DNA from: Geoglobus acetivorans
GTDB lineage: Archaea > Halobacteriota > Archaeoglobi > Archaeoglobales > Archaeoglobaceae
Assembly (NCBI RefSeq): GCF_039641995.1
Contig: NZ_CP087714.1
Coordinates: 558,001-622,000, forward strand
Length of the DNA: 64,000 nt
Direction: 5' to 3'
Below the pieces are notes generated by a model that was not told the origin of the DNA, made no database searches, and was given only the letters and a program-made list of their open reading frames with translations. Within the stretch, counting starts at the first letter, position 1, and each line of letters opens with the position of its first letter. Positions 49,669-59,156 of this stretch are shown piece by piece. Both the position numbers and the translations under genes were made by a program.

Positions 49669-52600
49669 CTACTGGATCATCGATGCTCTCCGTATTCCAG
49701 TTACCTGTGATATGTTGTCCCTCCCCATCGTAACTCCAACAATCGCATCAGCCTGTTCGAGCATGGGCTTTCTGAGCGATACGACAATGAACTGTGCCCT
49801 TGACGACATCTCCTTTATCATTCTTGCAAGTCTCGCAACGTTGACTCCGTCCAGGAACATATCCACCTCGTCAAATGCATAGAATGGTGCAGGCTTGTAG
49901 CGCTGAATGGCAAAAATCAGGGCAAGGGCTACAAGGCTTTTCTCTCCACCACTCATCTGCTCCAGCCTCTGGACCTGTTTGCCATACGGTCTGACCTTCA
50001 TGTAAAGACCCGAATTGAACGGGTCATCTGGATTGTCGAGATTAAGCTCACCCTCACCATTCGTGAGCTTCGCAATAACATCTTTGAAGTTCTCGTTAAT
50101 GGCATTGAACACCTCAAAAAACTTCTCCTTCTTCATTCTATCGTATCTGTCTATTCTTTCGAGTATCTCTCCTCTCTCCTTTTCAAGTTCGAGCTTTCTG
50201 GAGTATATTTCTTCCCATCTTTCCTTCACTTCTTCGTACTCTTTTATGGCCTTGAGGTTCACGTCTCCAAACCCTGAAAGCTCTCTCTCCACTTCATCAA
50301 GCTCTCTGACTGCATCCTCCCTGCTCATTCTCGGTTCAGCTTCGGGAAGCTCTGAAACCTCAGATGCGAGCTGTTGCACGACTTCTCTTCTGGCTCTGAT
50401 CTTTTCGTCGAATCCTGTAATTTCGTACTCGAGTTTACCCTCTTCCTTTTCCAGCTCCTTGATTCTTGAAAATGTCTCATCTCTTCTGGTTCTAAGTTCC
50501 CTGACCTTCGCCCCAAGCACACTCTCTCTTTCGTTAAGTTCTTCGATTTCCACTCGTAGCTCATCCATTCTGTGCCTGTTTTTCTCGATTTTATCCCTCA
50601 GCTCGTTAACGCCTGAATCAATTTCGGCAATTCTGCTCTCTTTTTCGCCTATCTCCTTTTCCAACTGTTTAATTTCGAGTTCTTTCTTTTCTATATCTCC
50701 TTCAACCTTGATCATCGCTTCTCTGGCGAGGGAGAGCCTGTTTTTTAGATTATCATGCTCTTCCGTGAGTTTGGGCAATGCACTACCCTTCAATTTTCTG
50801 TTCAGCTCATCTATTTCCTTTTCGAACATCTGTATTTCTGAATCGACTTTCTTCAGGGATTTTTCAGTATCCTGGACTTTCACACCGAGTTCTCTTCTTT
50901 CCCGCTCTTTAGAATCAATTTTTTCAATTATCTCTGATTCTCTGTGAGAAAGCCCATCAAGTCTTGCCTTCAGAAGTTTGAGATCACTTTCGGCATTTCT
51001 TAGCTTTTCGTCAGCGCTCTTTATCCTTTCATTTATCTCTCTCCACTGGTCTTCGAGTTTTCTGACCTCTCCCAGAAGGGCAGCTTTCTTGGAGTTCAGA
51101 ATTGAAATATCTTCGGAAATCTTTTTCTCCCTTTCAAGCAATTCTTTGGAGATTAACAGGCCTCTTTTCCTGTCGATGCTCCCTCCGGTTATGGCGCCAG
51201 TTTTTTCGATCAGTTCTCCATCAAGAGTAACGATTCTTTTTCCGTCCATGATTTTTTTGGCATTCTCCACAGTATCCACGACTATTGTATCTCTGAATAC
51301 GAAGTTGAATACCGGCCTGAATTTCGATTCACAGCTCACGAGATTGACAGCATAGTCTATAACCCCTTCAGCTTTCAGAACACCTTTGTTGAGGTTAACC
51401 TTCTCGAAATTCTTTCTGATCTTGTTAAGTGGGAGAAAAGTGGCTCTGCCCCCTCTGATCTGCTTCAGGTACTTGATTGCTCTTATGGCATCCTCTTCAG
51501 TCTCAACGACGATGAAGTTGAGGGCGCTGCCGGCGGCTATTTCAAGGGCCAGTGCATACTTCTCGTCAACCTCTGCAAGCTGGGCGACAACACCATAAAT
51601 TCCGGGAAGAGCTTTTTTCTCCTTTGCCTCGAGAATCAGCTCAACCGCTCTGCCAAAAGCAGCATCGTAGGCAGAAAGCTCTGCCTTAACCTTTGCAAGC
51701 TCAAGCTCCTTTTGTTTTATGTCTTCATCGATCTGGGATAGCTGATTCCTGAACTGGAAAAGTTTGCTGTCTATCTTCTGTCTTTCCTTTGTCTCTCTTG
51801 CAATCTCTCTTTCTATCTGCTCTCTTTCCGCCTCTTTTTCTTTAATTTCTTTCTTTATGGTGTCGTATTCTGCCCTTATTCTTGACAGCTCGCTATCAAG
51901 CTCTTCAATCTCGATTGTGATTCTCCTCATTCCCTCATAGAGCCTGTCTCTCTCACGCAGAAGTTCCGATCTCCTGTCCCTCAGACTTTCGAGCTGAGAT
52001 GAAATTGAAATGAGTTTATCCTTGATTTCCCTCTCCTTTCCGCCGATTTTTTCTATCTCGGCCCTGACATTTTCAATCTGAATTTCGATTGATTTCAGGT
52101 TCTCTTCCACACCCGACTTCTGGTCATACAGCCTATCAAGTTCCTTTTTCATATCTTCTAAAAGGTCGTTGAGCTTGCTTATTTCGAGAAGCAGCCTTAC
52201 TCTCTCCTGATTTAGCCTGTCAATTTCCTTGTTGAGGTAGTCTTCTTCCTTTTTCAGACTTTCAAGCTCGGCCTGACAATCTGTAATTCTTTCCTGAATC
52301 TTCCTGTACTCCTCATCTGCCGTTTCCGATATTTTTCTCGTAATCTCTTCAAGCTTCTCTTTGAGCGAGTCCTTCTCCTTCAGAATTTCGGAGATTCTGT
52401 TAATTGCACTGTCCTTCTGAGCTTCGAGCCTCTCTATCTCCTTTTCGAGTCTTTTGATTTTACCCACAAGCTCTTTCCTTCTTATTGCCTTAAGCTCCGC
52501 CTCAAGCTCTTCCTTTTTTGAGATGAGGGATTTGTATCTCAATGCGACCTCTCTGTCTTTTTCAAGCTCCCTCAACCTTGATTCGACCTCATGCAGAACA

Positions 52601-53163
52601 GCCGAAATTGTTTCGATGTTTTGCCTTACAGCTTCAAGCTCTTCAATTGCCTTTGCCTTTTTTTCCTCAAATTCAGAAATTCCGGCAATGTCGTCTATGA
52701 TTTTTCGTCTCTGCACGGGAGTCATTTCCACTATCCTTGTAACGTCTCCCTGCATCACAACGTTGTATGCATCGCTGAAAATCCCGTGTTTTTCAAGAAT
52801 CTTTACGACCTCGCCGTGACTTGCAGGTTTTCCGTTGATGTAGTAATGGCTGTAGTAATTTCTATCTGTAACCTTTATCTTCCTTGAGATTACCAGTTCG
52901 TCTCCGTCCGTCTGGAATACGAGTTCAACCTCTGCACTGTCGCTTCTTTTTCCATTTCCTGAAAATACGAGGTCTGTGAGTTTCTCTGCTCTGAGGACCT
53001 TGGATGAAGAATGCAGACCGAGGCAGAAAAGAATTGCGTCAATTATGTTGGATTTGCCGCTTCCATTCGGCCCGCTTATGACAGTAAAACCTCGTTCGAG
53101 GGGTATCTCTACCTTTTTACCAAATGATTTGAAATTCCTTATTGTTATTTTTTTTACATGCAT
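49669..53163 (-). CDS. smc: Chromosome segregation ATPase SMC
   Basis: A protein of about 1164 residues. The Walker A motif is GPNGSGKS at about 31-38 of the ATG chosen here, followed by the Q-loop region. Two long coiled coils (about 165-500 and 660-1000) flank a hinge (about 505-650, with IYGVVAQLAEVDEKYALALE and KTGAITGGSIDRKRG). The C-terminal head carries the signature MSGGEKSLVALAL and the Walker B FYAFDEVDMFLDG. SMC with ScpA and ScpB forms the ring that loops and segregates the chromosome. The ATG at 53163 fits the family start (MHVKKITIRNFKSFGK) better than the ATG 15 nt upstream. Confidence 0.97.
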   Translation of the reverse strand: MHVKKITIRNFKSFGKKVEIPLERGFTVISGPNGSGKSNIIDAILFCLGLHSSSKVLRAEKLTDLVFSGNGKRSDSAEVELVFQTDGDELVISRKIKVTDRNYYSHYYINGKPASHGEVVKILEKHGIFSDAYNVVMQGDVTRIVEMTPVQRRKIIDDIAGISEFEEKKAKAIEELEAVRQNIETISAVLHEVESRLRELEKDREVALRYKSLISKKEELEAELKAIRRKELVGKIKRLEKEIERLEAQKDSAINRISEILKEKDSLKEKLEEITRKISETADEEYRKIQERITDCQAELESLKKEEDYLNKEIDRLNQERVRLLLEISKLNDLLEDMKKELDRLYDQKSGVEENLKSIEIQIENVRAEIEKIGGKEREIKDKLISISSQLESLRDRRSELLRERDRLYEGMRRITIEIEELDSELSRIRAEYDTIKKEIKEKEAEREQIEREIARETKERQKIDSKLFQFRNQLSQIDEDIKQKELELAKVKAELSAYDAAFGRAVELILEAKEKKALPGIYGVVAQLAEVDEKYALALEIAAGSALNFIVVETEEDAIRAIKYLKQIRGGRATFLPLNKIRKNFEKVNLNKGVLKAEGVIDYAVNLVSCESKFRPVFNFVFRDTIVVDTVENAKKIMDGKRIVTLDGELIEKTGAITGGSIDRKRGLLISKELLEREKKISEDISILNSKKAALLGEVRKLEDQWREINERIKSADEKLRNAESDLKLLKARLDGLSHRESEIIEKIDSKERERRELGVKVQDTEKSLKKVDSEIQMFEKEIDELNRKLKGSALPKLTEEHDNLKNRLSLAREAMIKVEGDIEKKELEIKQLEKEIGEKESRIAEIDSGVNELRDKIEKNRHRMDELRVEIEELNERESVLGAKVRELRTRRDETFSRIKELEKEEGKLEYEITGFDEKIRARREVVQQLASEVSELPEAEPRMSREDAVRELDEVERELSGFGDVNLKAIKEYEEVKERWEEIYSRKLELEKERGEILERIDRYDRMKKEKFFEVFNAINENFKDVIAKLTNGEGELNLDNPDDPFNSGLYMKVRPYGKQVQRLEQMSGGEKSLVALALIFAIQRYKPAPFYAFDEVDMFLDGVNVARLARMIKEMSSRAQFIVVSLRKPMLEQADAIVGVTMGRDNISQVTGIRRASMIQ

Positions 53164-53167
53164 GATG

Positions 53168-53515
53168 TCAGTCAACAACTATTATTTCGTCACTGTCCTC
53201 CTTTTCCTCTGTTTCTCTACTCTCCTCTTCAGGGCTTAGAATCTCTCTGATTTCCCTTGATTTCTGTTCTCTTGTGGATAGCTCCGATTTCAGATACAGT
53301 ATCTCATCCATCAGGCTTTCCACAGTCTTGTTCAGCTCGGATACTTTTGCCTCAAGCACCCTGACCTTCTCCAGTTCTTTCCTGATTTCTGAAATGATTT
53401 CAGACTTCATTTCCTCGACATTCATTCCTGCCACCCTTTTGAGTTCTTTTATCTCCTTCTCCTTCTCGGCCAGCTTCTTTTCCAGCCTCTCAATAATCAG
53501 ATCACGCTCATTCAT
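53168..53515 (-). CDS. Coiled-coil protein of unknown function, first gene of the smc operon
   Basis: A 115-residue protein that is nearly all coiled coil (RDLIIERLEKKLAEKEKEIK, ELKRVAGMNVEEMKSEIISE, RVLEAKVSELNKTVESLMDE), with an acidic tail (EEESRETEEKEDSDEIIVVD). No family name is known to me. It ends four bases before the smc start and has a TATA-like box (AGTATATAAAC, 53540-53551) at a leaderless distance. Cotranscription suggests a partner or regulator of SMC, not proven. Confidence 0.78.
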   Translation of the reverse strand: MNERDLIIERLEKKLAEKEKEIKELKRVAGMNVEEMKSEIISEIRKELEKVRVLEAKVSELNKTVESLMDEILYLKSELSTREQKSREIREILSPEEESRETEEKEDSDEIIVVD

Positions 53516-53551
53516 CTGAATAAAAATAGATAAGGTAGTTTATATACTTTT

Positions 53552-54844
53552 TCACGGAACAAGTCTCTGCCTGTCCCTTGGGAACAGCACAGCCTCCCTG
53601 ATGTTTGGTAGCTCGAGCATGGCCATGAGAAGCCTTTCAAGACCCATGCCCCAGCCCGAGTGCGGGGGCATACCGTATCTGAACGTATCAAGATAGAATC
53701 CGAAACTTTCAGGATCAAGACCCTGCTCCTTAATTCTCTTCACAAGCAGGTCGTATGTGTGAATTCTCTGGGCACCGCTGGATATCTCAATCCATCCCTT
53801 CATGAGATCGAATGTTTTGGATATTTCAGGCTCATCCTCGTACGGCATTGCATAGAACGGCTTTGATTCTGTGGGCCAGTCAACAATGAAGTAATATCCG
53901 TCGAATTCTTCTGCTACGAATTTCAGTGCCTGTGTTGACAGATCATCTCCCCATGTAATCTCTTCTCCCTTCCTGCTTGCGATCTCAACTGCCTCGTCGT
54001 ACTTCACTCTCTCAAAAGGTGTTTCGGGCACTTCAACTCTGGCATCTATCCAGTCCAGGTATCTCTCGCACCTTTCGGCAACATTTTCGTGGATACTCTT
54101 TACAAGCTCTTCAAGATACTTCATGACTCCCTCGTGGTCTGTAAAGCTCACTTCAATGTCAACGCTTATCGCTTCATTAAGGTGTCTTACTGTGTTGTGC
54201 TCCTCTGCCCTGAATATCGGGCCGATTTCAAGGACCTTTTCGAGCCCTGCGGCCATCAGAGCCTGTTTGTAGAGCTGCGGGCTCTGGTTGAGAAATGCCT
54301 CTCTCTCGAAGTATGTTATCGGGAAAAGCTCGGTACCGCCTTCGGTTGCGGTCGATACAATCTTTGGAGTGTGAACTTCTACGAACCCGTGCCTATCGAA
54401 GAATTCCCGAATCGTCTGCACGGCAACATGCCTGATTCTGAAGATTGCCTGTATTCTCGGTTTTCTCAGATCCATGAACCTGTTGTCCAGTCTCGTATCC
54501 AGCTCTGCAGGCACCTTTTCCGTTACCTCCAGTGGGAGGGGTGCGTCAGCTTCGTTGAGTATTTCGATTTCCTGAGGTATTATCTCAAAACCATTTGGAG
54601 CTTTTTCCTCGGGTTTAACCTCACCGACCACTCTTATGACGCTCTCTCTCCTTATTTTCCTTGCTTTTTTGAAGAGTTCTCTGTCGACAACCTTCTTGGG
54701 CAGCGTTATCTGAGCAAAGCCTTCTCTGTCTCTCAGGATCAGGAAGACGAGCCCTCCAAGGTCTCTCACTTCATGAACCCATCCATATAGTTCCACATTT
54801 CCGCCGTAATCTTCCTCACCAACATCTGCTGTGTACTTTCTCAT
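53552..54844 (-). CDS. aspS: Aspartyl-tRNA synthetase (archaeal type)
   Basis: A 430-residue class IIb synthetase. The OB-fold anticodon domain is about residues 18-100 ([20 protein letters not shown]). Motif 1 lies around [14 protein letters not shown], motif 2 at [20 protein letters not shown] (Arg-type FRAE) and motif 3 at [20 protein letters not shown]. The archaeal type often charges both tRNA-Asp and tRNA-Asn, so non-discriminating use is possible. The ATG at 54844 lies six bases after GGAGGAGAG and overlaps the hisD stop; upstream starts would run into hisD. Confidence 0.95.
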   Translation of the reverse strand: MRKYTADVGEEDYGGNVELYGWVHEVRDLGGLVFLILRDREGFAQITLPKKVVDRELFKKARKIRRESVIRVVGEVKPEEKAPNGFEIIPQEIEILNEADAPLPLEVTEKVPAELDTRLDNRFMDLRKPRIQAIFRIRHVAVQTIREFFDRHGFVEVHTPKIVSTATEGGTELFPITYFEREAFLNQSPQLYKQALMAAGLEKVLEIGPIFRAEEHNTVRHLNEAISVDIEVSFTDHEGVMKYLEELVKSIHENVAERCERYLDWIDARVEVPETPFERVKYDEAVEIASRKGEEITWGDDLSTQALKFVAEEFDGYYFIVDWPTESKPFYAMPYEDEPEISKTFDLMKGWIEISSGAQRIHTYDLLVKRIKEQGLDPESFGFYLDTFRYGMPPHSGWGMGLERLLMAMLELPNIREAVLFPRDRQRLVP

Positions 54845-56013
54845 TTCAATCTCTCCTCCACAGATTTTGCATGCCATTCAAGACCTTCAGCTCTTGCAAG
54901 TTTTGAAATTATGGTGCTGAGCTTTTCAAGCCCCTCTCTGCTTATTTCCTGATATGTCATGCTTTTCATAAATGTTTCAGCACTAACACCGGAATACATT
55001 CTGGCAAACCCTCCTGTCGGAAGGATGTGGTTTGTCCCGCTTGCGTAATCTCCTGCAGCAACGGGCGAATACCTGCCCAGAAAAACACTTCCCGCATGTC
55101 TGACCTTTTCAAAAACCTGCCAGTGGTTTTCGGTTATTATTACCAGATGCTCGGGAGCTATGCTGTTTGCAAATTCAACTGCATCTCCAATTTTTTCGAA
55201 AACCTTAATCTCGAGGATCCCCCCGGGAAACACATCTCTTACCCTTTTTTCAACTTCGCTGGCAATTTTTTTCGAGGTAGTCGCCACAAATGCCCTTGCC
55301 ATCGGGTCGTGTTCAAGCTGAGCAAGACACTCGAGAGCCACAGTTTCCGCATCTGCATTCTCGTCGGCCAGTATCATCACCTCGGAGGGACCTGCGGGCA
55401 TGTCAATTGAAACATCCTTTGAAACGATCAGCTTTGCAGCGGTAACGTAAATGTTTCCCGGGCCAGCTATTTTTTCAACCCTCTTTATAGTTTCAGTTCC
55501 GTACGCCATCGCGGCTATTGCCTGTGCCCCTCCAACCCTGTATATTTCATCGACCCCGCAGATGTCCATTGCAACGAGAGTTAATGGATGGATCTTGCCC
55601 TCAGCGTCTGGAGGAGTGCATGCCACGATTTCATCTACTCCAGCGAGGTTTGCAGGCACAGCAGACATCAGAACTGTTGAAGGGTAACTCGCCCTTCCTC
55701 CGGGTATGTAAAGTCCCGCTCTCTCAACCGGGATGTATCTTTTTCCCATTATCATGTCCCCGAAATCTATTCTGATATCTCTGTCGGGCATAGTTATGTA
55801 ATGGAACCTTTCTATGTTCTCCTTTGCCAGCTCAAGAGCATCGACGAGTTCGTCGTCGACTCTCTCATACGCCTCTTCGATTTCATCTTCCGTAACAGCT
55901 ATTCTGCTTATTTTTACACCATCAAACTTTTCCGTAAGCTCGATGAGGGCTTTATCTCCCTCTTTTTTCACCTTTTCGATAACTGGCTTTACCTTTTCGA
56001 TAAACTCATCCAT
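54841..56013 (-). CDS. hisD: Histidinol dehydrogenase
   Basis: A 390-residue HisD, which oxidises L-histidinol to L-histidine with two NAD+ in the last step of histidine synthesis. Signatures are ERAGLYIPGGRASYPSTVLM, YRVGGAQAIAAMAYGTETI, KIAGPGNIYVTAAKL (metal and NAD regions), MPAGPSEVMILADE and the zinc/catalytic His in EHDPMARAFV and ASGTNHILPTGG. The ATG at 56013 has GGGGGATT just before it; an ATG 33 nt upstream is in frame. No other his gene is nearby; it overlaps aspS and the synthetase upstream. Confidence 0.95.
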   Translation of the reverse strand: MDEFIEKVKPVIEKVKKEGDKALIELTEKFDGVKISRIAVTEDEIEEAYERVDDELVDALELAKENIERFHYITMPDRDIRIDFGDMIMGKRYIPVERAGLYIPGGRASYPSTVLMSAVPANLAGVDEIVACTPPDAEGKIHPLTLVAMDICGVDEIYRVGGAQAIAAMAYGTETIKRVEKIAGPGNIYVTAAKLIVSKDVSIDMPAGPSEVMILADENADAETVALECLAQLEHDPMARAFVATTSKKIASEVEKRVRDVFPGGILEIKVFEKIGDAVEFANSIAPEHLVIITENHWQVFEKVRHAGSVFLGRYSPVAAGDYASGTNHILPTGGFARMYSGVSAETFMKSMTYQEISREGLEKLSTIISKLARAEGLEWHAKSVEERLK

Positions 56014-56761
56014 CAAAATCCCCCGCTCTGGTCGAAAGGTGTTCATTTATTGCGATTACTGCCCTCCTTAAAATATTTCTGTTGTCGTACGCTCTAACGA
56101 TTCCCTCGATCTCCTCCTTCTCCAAGCTCATCAGCTCTTTTGCGAACTTGGTCATGTTGGGTATGGCCCTTACAACATTGTCAACTATCGTAACATCTGC
56201 CATTTGAGCTGTTCTTGACAGCGGATTCAGGTCGATGGTTATGACTTTCTTGCCGTGCTTTTTTAGAATTTCACATCTATCTCCATCTTCAAGAGGGACA
56301 AGGACAACATCTGCCCTGTAGATTCCTCTTTTATCGACCATTCGCCTCGCGGATTCAAGCCCTTCCAGAAAGGCATCGCTGTTGCTGTAAACAACGGCGC
56401 CATATTTTTCAAGTTCTTCCGCAATCTTCCTGAACCTCTCCTCAGTTCTGTAGAATATGTTCACCTCTAACGGGATGTTCAGGAGTTTGGCCAGTTCGGA
56501 GATCTCTTTCCCGACAAGCGCAGCGGTGTTGCCGTTTACCGAGATGACGGGGTGCCTGGATATTATGAGCATGGCAACTGCAGCCCTCTCAGCTTCGAGG
56601 GCAAAGTCGTGGCTGGTTTCACCAAGCAAATAATCAAAGCACTCTCCCCTCCCTTGGGCTATGAGACCTTCGGGGGCAACAAGCCCTTTCCTGAAGCCTT
56701 CAACCAGCTTCTCCCTTGTCATCAGCGAATGATATCTGGGGTGAGACTCAGGAATACGCAT
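56006..56761 (-). CDS. 4-phosphopantoate-beta-alanine ligase (archaeal phosphopantothenate synthetase)
   Basis: A 251-residue archaeal phosphopantothenate synthetase. The N-terminal IPESHPRYHSLMTREKLVEG, IAQGRGECFDYLLGETSHDF, SVNGNTAALVGKEISELA, and the conserved ITIDLNPLSRTAQMADVTIV and NVVRAIPNMTKFAKEL match the family that makes 4'-phosphopantothenate from 4-phosphopantoate, beta-alanine and ATP in CoA synthesis. The AGACTTTAAATC box is 24-34 nt upstream (leaderless). It overlaps hisD by eight bases. Confidence 0.92.
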   Translation of the reverse strand: MRIPESHPRYHSLMTREKLVEGFRKGLVAPEGLIAQGRGECFDYLLGETSHDFALEAERAAVAMLIISRHPVISVNGNTAALVGKEISELAKLLNIPLEVNIFYRTEERFRKIAEELEKYGAVVYSNSDAFLEGLESARRMVDKRGIYRADVVLVPLEDGDRCEILKKHGKKVITIDLNPLSRTAQMADVTIVDNVVRAIPNMTKFAKELMSLEKEEIEGIVRAYDNRNILRRAVIAINEHLSTRAGDFDG

Positions 56762-56784
56762 GCCCCTACCAACACCGGACAGAT

Positions 56785-57189
56785 TTAAAGTCTTTCCTGC
56801 CTGTACTTGTTCAGTATTTCACCAAGCTCCTTCCCTTCAAAGAATTTTTTTTGTGTGATTTTGTACCCCTTCTTGGTCTCCTCAAGCATTTCCAGCTCAA
56901 AAAATCTCCATTTTTCTTTTTTGATCTTTAGGGCTATAATCGGCTTTGCCCCGAACAGATTTGAGAACATCACAAGTTCTCTCAGCTTTTCGGCAGAGAT
57001 GTAAAGAGGGAGTTTCTCTCTGACCTTTACTTCTATCGCAAGAAAAATCGCCCCGTTTCCTGCGAGAATATCTGGAGATGGATACTGCATCGATCCACTG
57101 CCAGCACTTCGTATTGCCGCAAAACCTTCATCCCACAGGAGGTGTACGAGTTCCCTTTCGTAGTGCGTTCCCTTTCTTTTCATGGTCAT
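56785..57189 (-). CDS. hjc: Holliday junction resolvase Hjc
   Basis: A 134-residue archaeal resolvase of the PD-(D/E)XK fold. Active-site residues are E11 in HYERELVHLL, D40 in YPSPDILAG and E53/K55 in FLAIEVKVREKLPLY. It cuts four-way DNA junctions symmetrically as a dimer in recombination repair. The ATG at 57189 is about 25 nt after a CATTATAAAAGC box (57212-57222), so a leaderless transcript fits; an ATG six bases later is also possible. Confidence 0.94.
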   Translation of the reverse strand: MTMKRKGTHYERELVHLLWDEGFAAIRSAGSGSMQYPSPDILAGNGAIFLAIEVKVREKLPLYISAEKLRELVMFSNLFGAKPIIALKIKKEKWRFFELEMLEETKKGYKITQKKFFEGKELGEILNKYRQERL

Positions 57190-57219
57190 CAGAACTTTGT
57201 TGAGCTGGCTTTTATAATG

Positions 57220-58491
57220 TTACCTGAAGATGTGTCTGTCTTCAGCATCCATCCTTATGAGCGGTTTGGACAGGTGCCTTCTGGCCGATGGGGGCACCTC
57301 ATAGATTCCCGGTTCAAGGCCTCTCTCAACTTCAACCAGCACCTTTTCCTCAGCTTTTGTCCTGCATTTCCTGCATCTGAATCCCTTGTTCTTGCCCTCA
57401 CTTTCCATCCTTTTACCGCATTCAGGGCAGAGCGGATTCATCTCTCGGTATATCTTTGCAAGCGATTCAATCCTTATTTTTTCGAGATTAATTGTTCCGT
57501 CCTTGTAGGCTCCATAAACAATTACTCGATCCCCTTTTCGAAGCTTTCGGATGATGTTCCTGAACTGTTTTGTTGGCTCAAAGGCTGCACATTTGACTTC
57601 GCCGAATTTTGTCTCCATCATGAAGAAAACGTGCCCACCCTCAATTTCGAACGGCTCCTCGACAACCACTCCGCTGAGGATGTATGATCTGGATTCAAGA
57701 AGACTCATGATATCGTCTTCGTGTGTTAGGTGCATGTCAGTCCCCTGATTTGTGACGAATATCTGATATCTGTCTATTTTTTCGGTTTTTACAGTTTCAA
57801 ATGCTCTCAGCACGGCGTTTATGTCGTCACCCCTAATCCCAAAAAGGACAGGATCCGGGGAGCCAGGGACGCAGACAACCTCTTCATTCCCCCAGTCAAC
57901 CGTATCGAAGGTTTTTGGATAGGTCAGCAAATCCGCAAGGAAGAATGAGTCGGGATCATATTCTCTTCTTTTGCCAAATCTTTCCCTTTTCCTGTAGGCG
58001 AGGAGCTCTATTGTTGTATCCTCACACTCCGCCCCAACTGACGCCAGGGCGCCAATCAACCCCCTGCCTCTCTTGTACTTCAGATGAGGGATGAAGTATT
58101 TTCCGATAATGAACAGAGCCTCATCAAGTGAAATAACGTCTTTTATAGCTCTCTGGGAAAATGTATACAGCACATTCATGATATCGTCGTTTTCGGCGTC
58201 GATGAACACGAGTCCCGGGTCTGTGTCCTCTTCATTGAGTTCGGCAAGCTCAAGAACCGTTTCGTTGCTGAGGTCTATAACTTCAGAAATGTCTTCTGTT
58301 TCTACCAGAAACGAAACCGCACCATTGCCTCTCGTCTTAAATGGGATGTTTGGGTTGAGCCTTATAAGTCTCGGGAGACCGAGAATCCTGTTTCCTGCCT
58401 TTTCAAGTTTCTCTATCAGTATTCTCGACAGATATGTGGTGCACATCCCCTTTCTGGAGTCCGTGTCGTCTATGCCTATCCAGAACCTCAT
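57220..58491 (-). CDS. tiaS: tRNA(Ile2) 2-agmatinylcytidine synthetase TiaS
   Basis: A 423-residue TiaS, which adds agmatine to C34 of the tRNA-Ile that reads AUA, an archaea-only step. The N-terminal WIGIDDTDSRKGMCTTYLS is the ATP/agmatine domain start; the FLD-like domain and the OB fold (HVFFMMETKFGEVKCAAFEP) follow, and a zinc ribbon ends the protein (CPECGKRMESEGKNKGFRCRKC). A CCATATAAATA box is about 15-25 nt before the ATG (leaderless). The length is normal. Confidence 0.95.
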   Translation of the reverse strand: MRFWIGIDDTDSRKGMCTTYLSRILIEKLEKAGNRILGLPRLIRLNPNIPFKTRGNGAVSFLVETEDISEVIDLSNETVLELAELNEEDTDPGLVFIDAENDDIMNVLYTFSQRAIKDVISLDEALFIIGKYFIPHLKYKRGRGLIGALASVGAECEDTTIELLAYRKRERFGKRREYDPDSFFLADLLTYPKTFDTVDWGNEEVVCVPGSPDPVLFGIRGDDINAVLRAFETVKTEKIDRYQIFVTNQGTDMHLTHEDDIMSLLESRSYILSGVVVEEPFEIEGGHVFFMMETKFGEVKCAAFEPTKQFRNIIRKLRKGDRVIVYGAYKDGTINLEKIRIESLAKIYREMNPLCPECGKRMESEGKNKGFRCRKCRTKAEEKVLVEVERGLEPGIYEVPPSARRHLSKPLIRMDAEDRHIFR

Positions 58492-58530
58492 CAGGCTGGT
58501 GGTATTTATATGGGTTTAAAAAGTGTGCAG

Positions 58531-58956
58531 TCATGCTTTAACCGAATTCCTTTTTTGAGCCTGTCCCTCGAGGGCTGTGAGTCTCTCGTTGAGCCTCGCA
58601 ATCAGATCTTCAAGTTCAGCTTTCATTATTTTCAGGTCTTCCAGTTTGTCTTCAATTTCTCTGAGCTTTTCATGTGCAAGTTTCAGTGTAAACCTGATCT
58701 GCTCTGGCTCACTTACATCATACATGTCGAGAATCTGCTTGATCTCTTCAAGTGTGAACCCGAGTCTTTTACCCCTCAGAATCAGCTTCAGCCTCGCTCT
58801 GTCTCTTTTTGTGAAAATTCTGTGATTTCCCGGAGTCCTCTGAGGGTTTAAAAGACCAATTTCTTCATAATATCTGATGGTCCTCGTACTCACGTCGAGC
58901 TCTTCTGCAAGCTCCGATATTGAATAGTACTCTCTCCTTTTGTCATTAGTTGACAT
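58531..58956 (-). CDS. MerR-family transcriptional regulator
   Basis: A 141-residue MerR protein: winged helix YSISELAEELDVSTRTIRYY, EEIGLLNPQRTPGNHRIFTK, then a long dimerisation coiled coil (about 80-125). It has no effector domain with metal-binding cysteines, so it is not a metal sensor of the usual type. The ATG at 58956 is about 25 nt after AAAAAATTTATAAATTC (58976-58992); an upstream in-frame start would run through the promoter and toward tRNA-Glu. The target genes are unknown. Confidence 0.88.
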   Translation of the reverse strand: MSTNDKRREYYSISELAEELDVSTRTIRYYEEIGLLNPQRTPGNHRIFTKRDRARLKLILRGKRLGFTLEEIKQILDMYDVSEPEQIRFTLKLAHEKLREIEDKLEDLKIMKAELEDLIARLNERLTALEGQAQKRNSVKA

Positions 58957-59079
58957 ACAAATTTTTTGGAGAGAAGAATTTATAAATTTTTTCAAATCTA
59001 TCCTGATTAATATGCTCAAAACCTCTGGAAACGACTTATGCAAAAGTATTATAAACTGAGCATGGAAGTGTGCGTTTAA

Positions 59080-59155
<76 letters not shown>

Positions 59156-59156
59156 T

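Noticed and set aside
50015-50947. Long open frame (about 310 codons) on the plus strand inside smc
   Set aside because: It is the antisense of the SMC coiled coil. Its Ser/Phe-rich translation mirrors the Glu/Lys-rich codons, and it has no start context or known motif.
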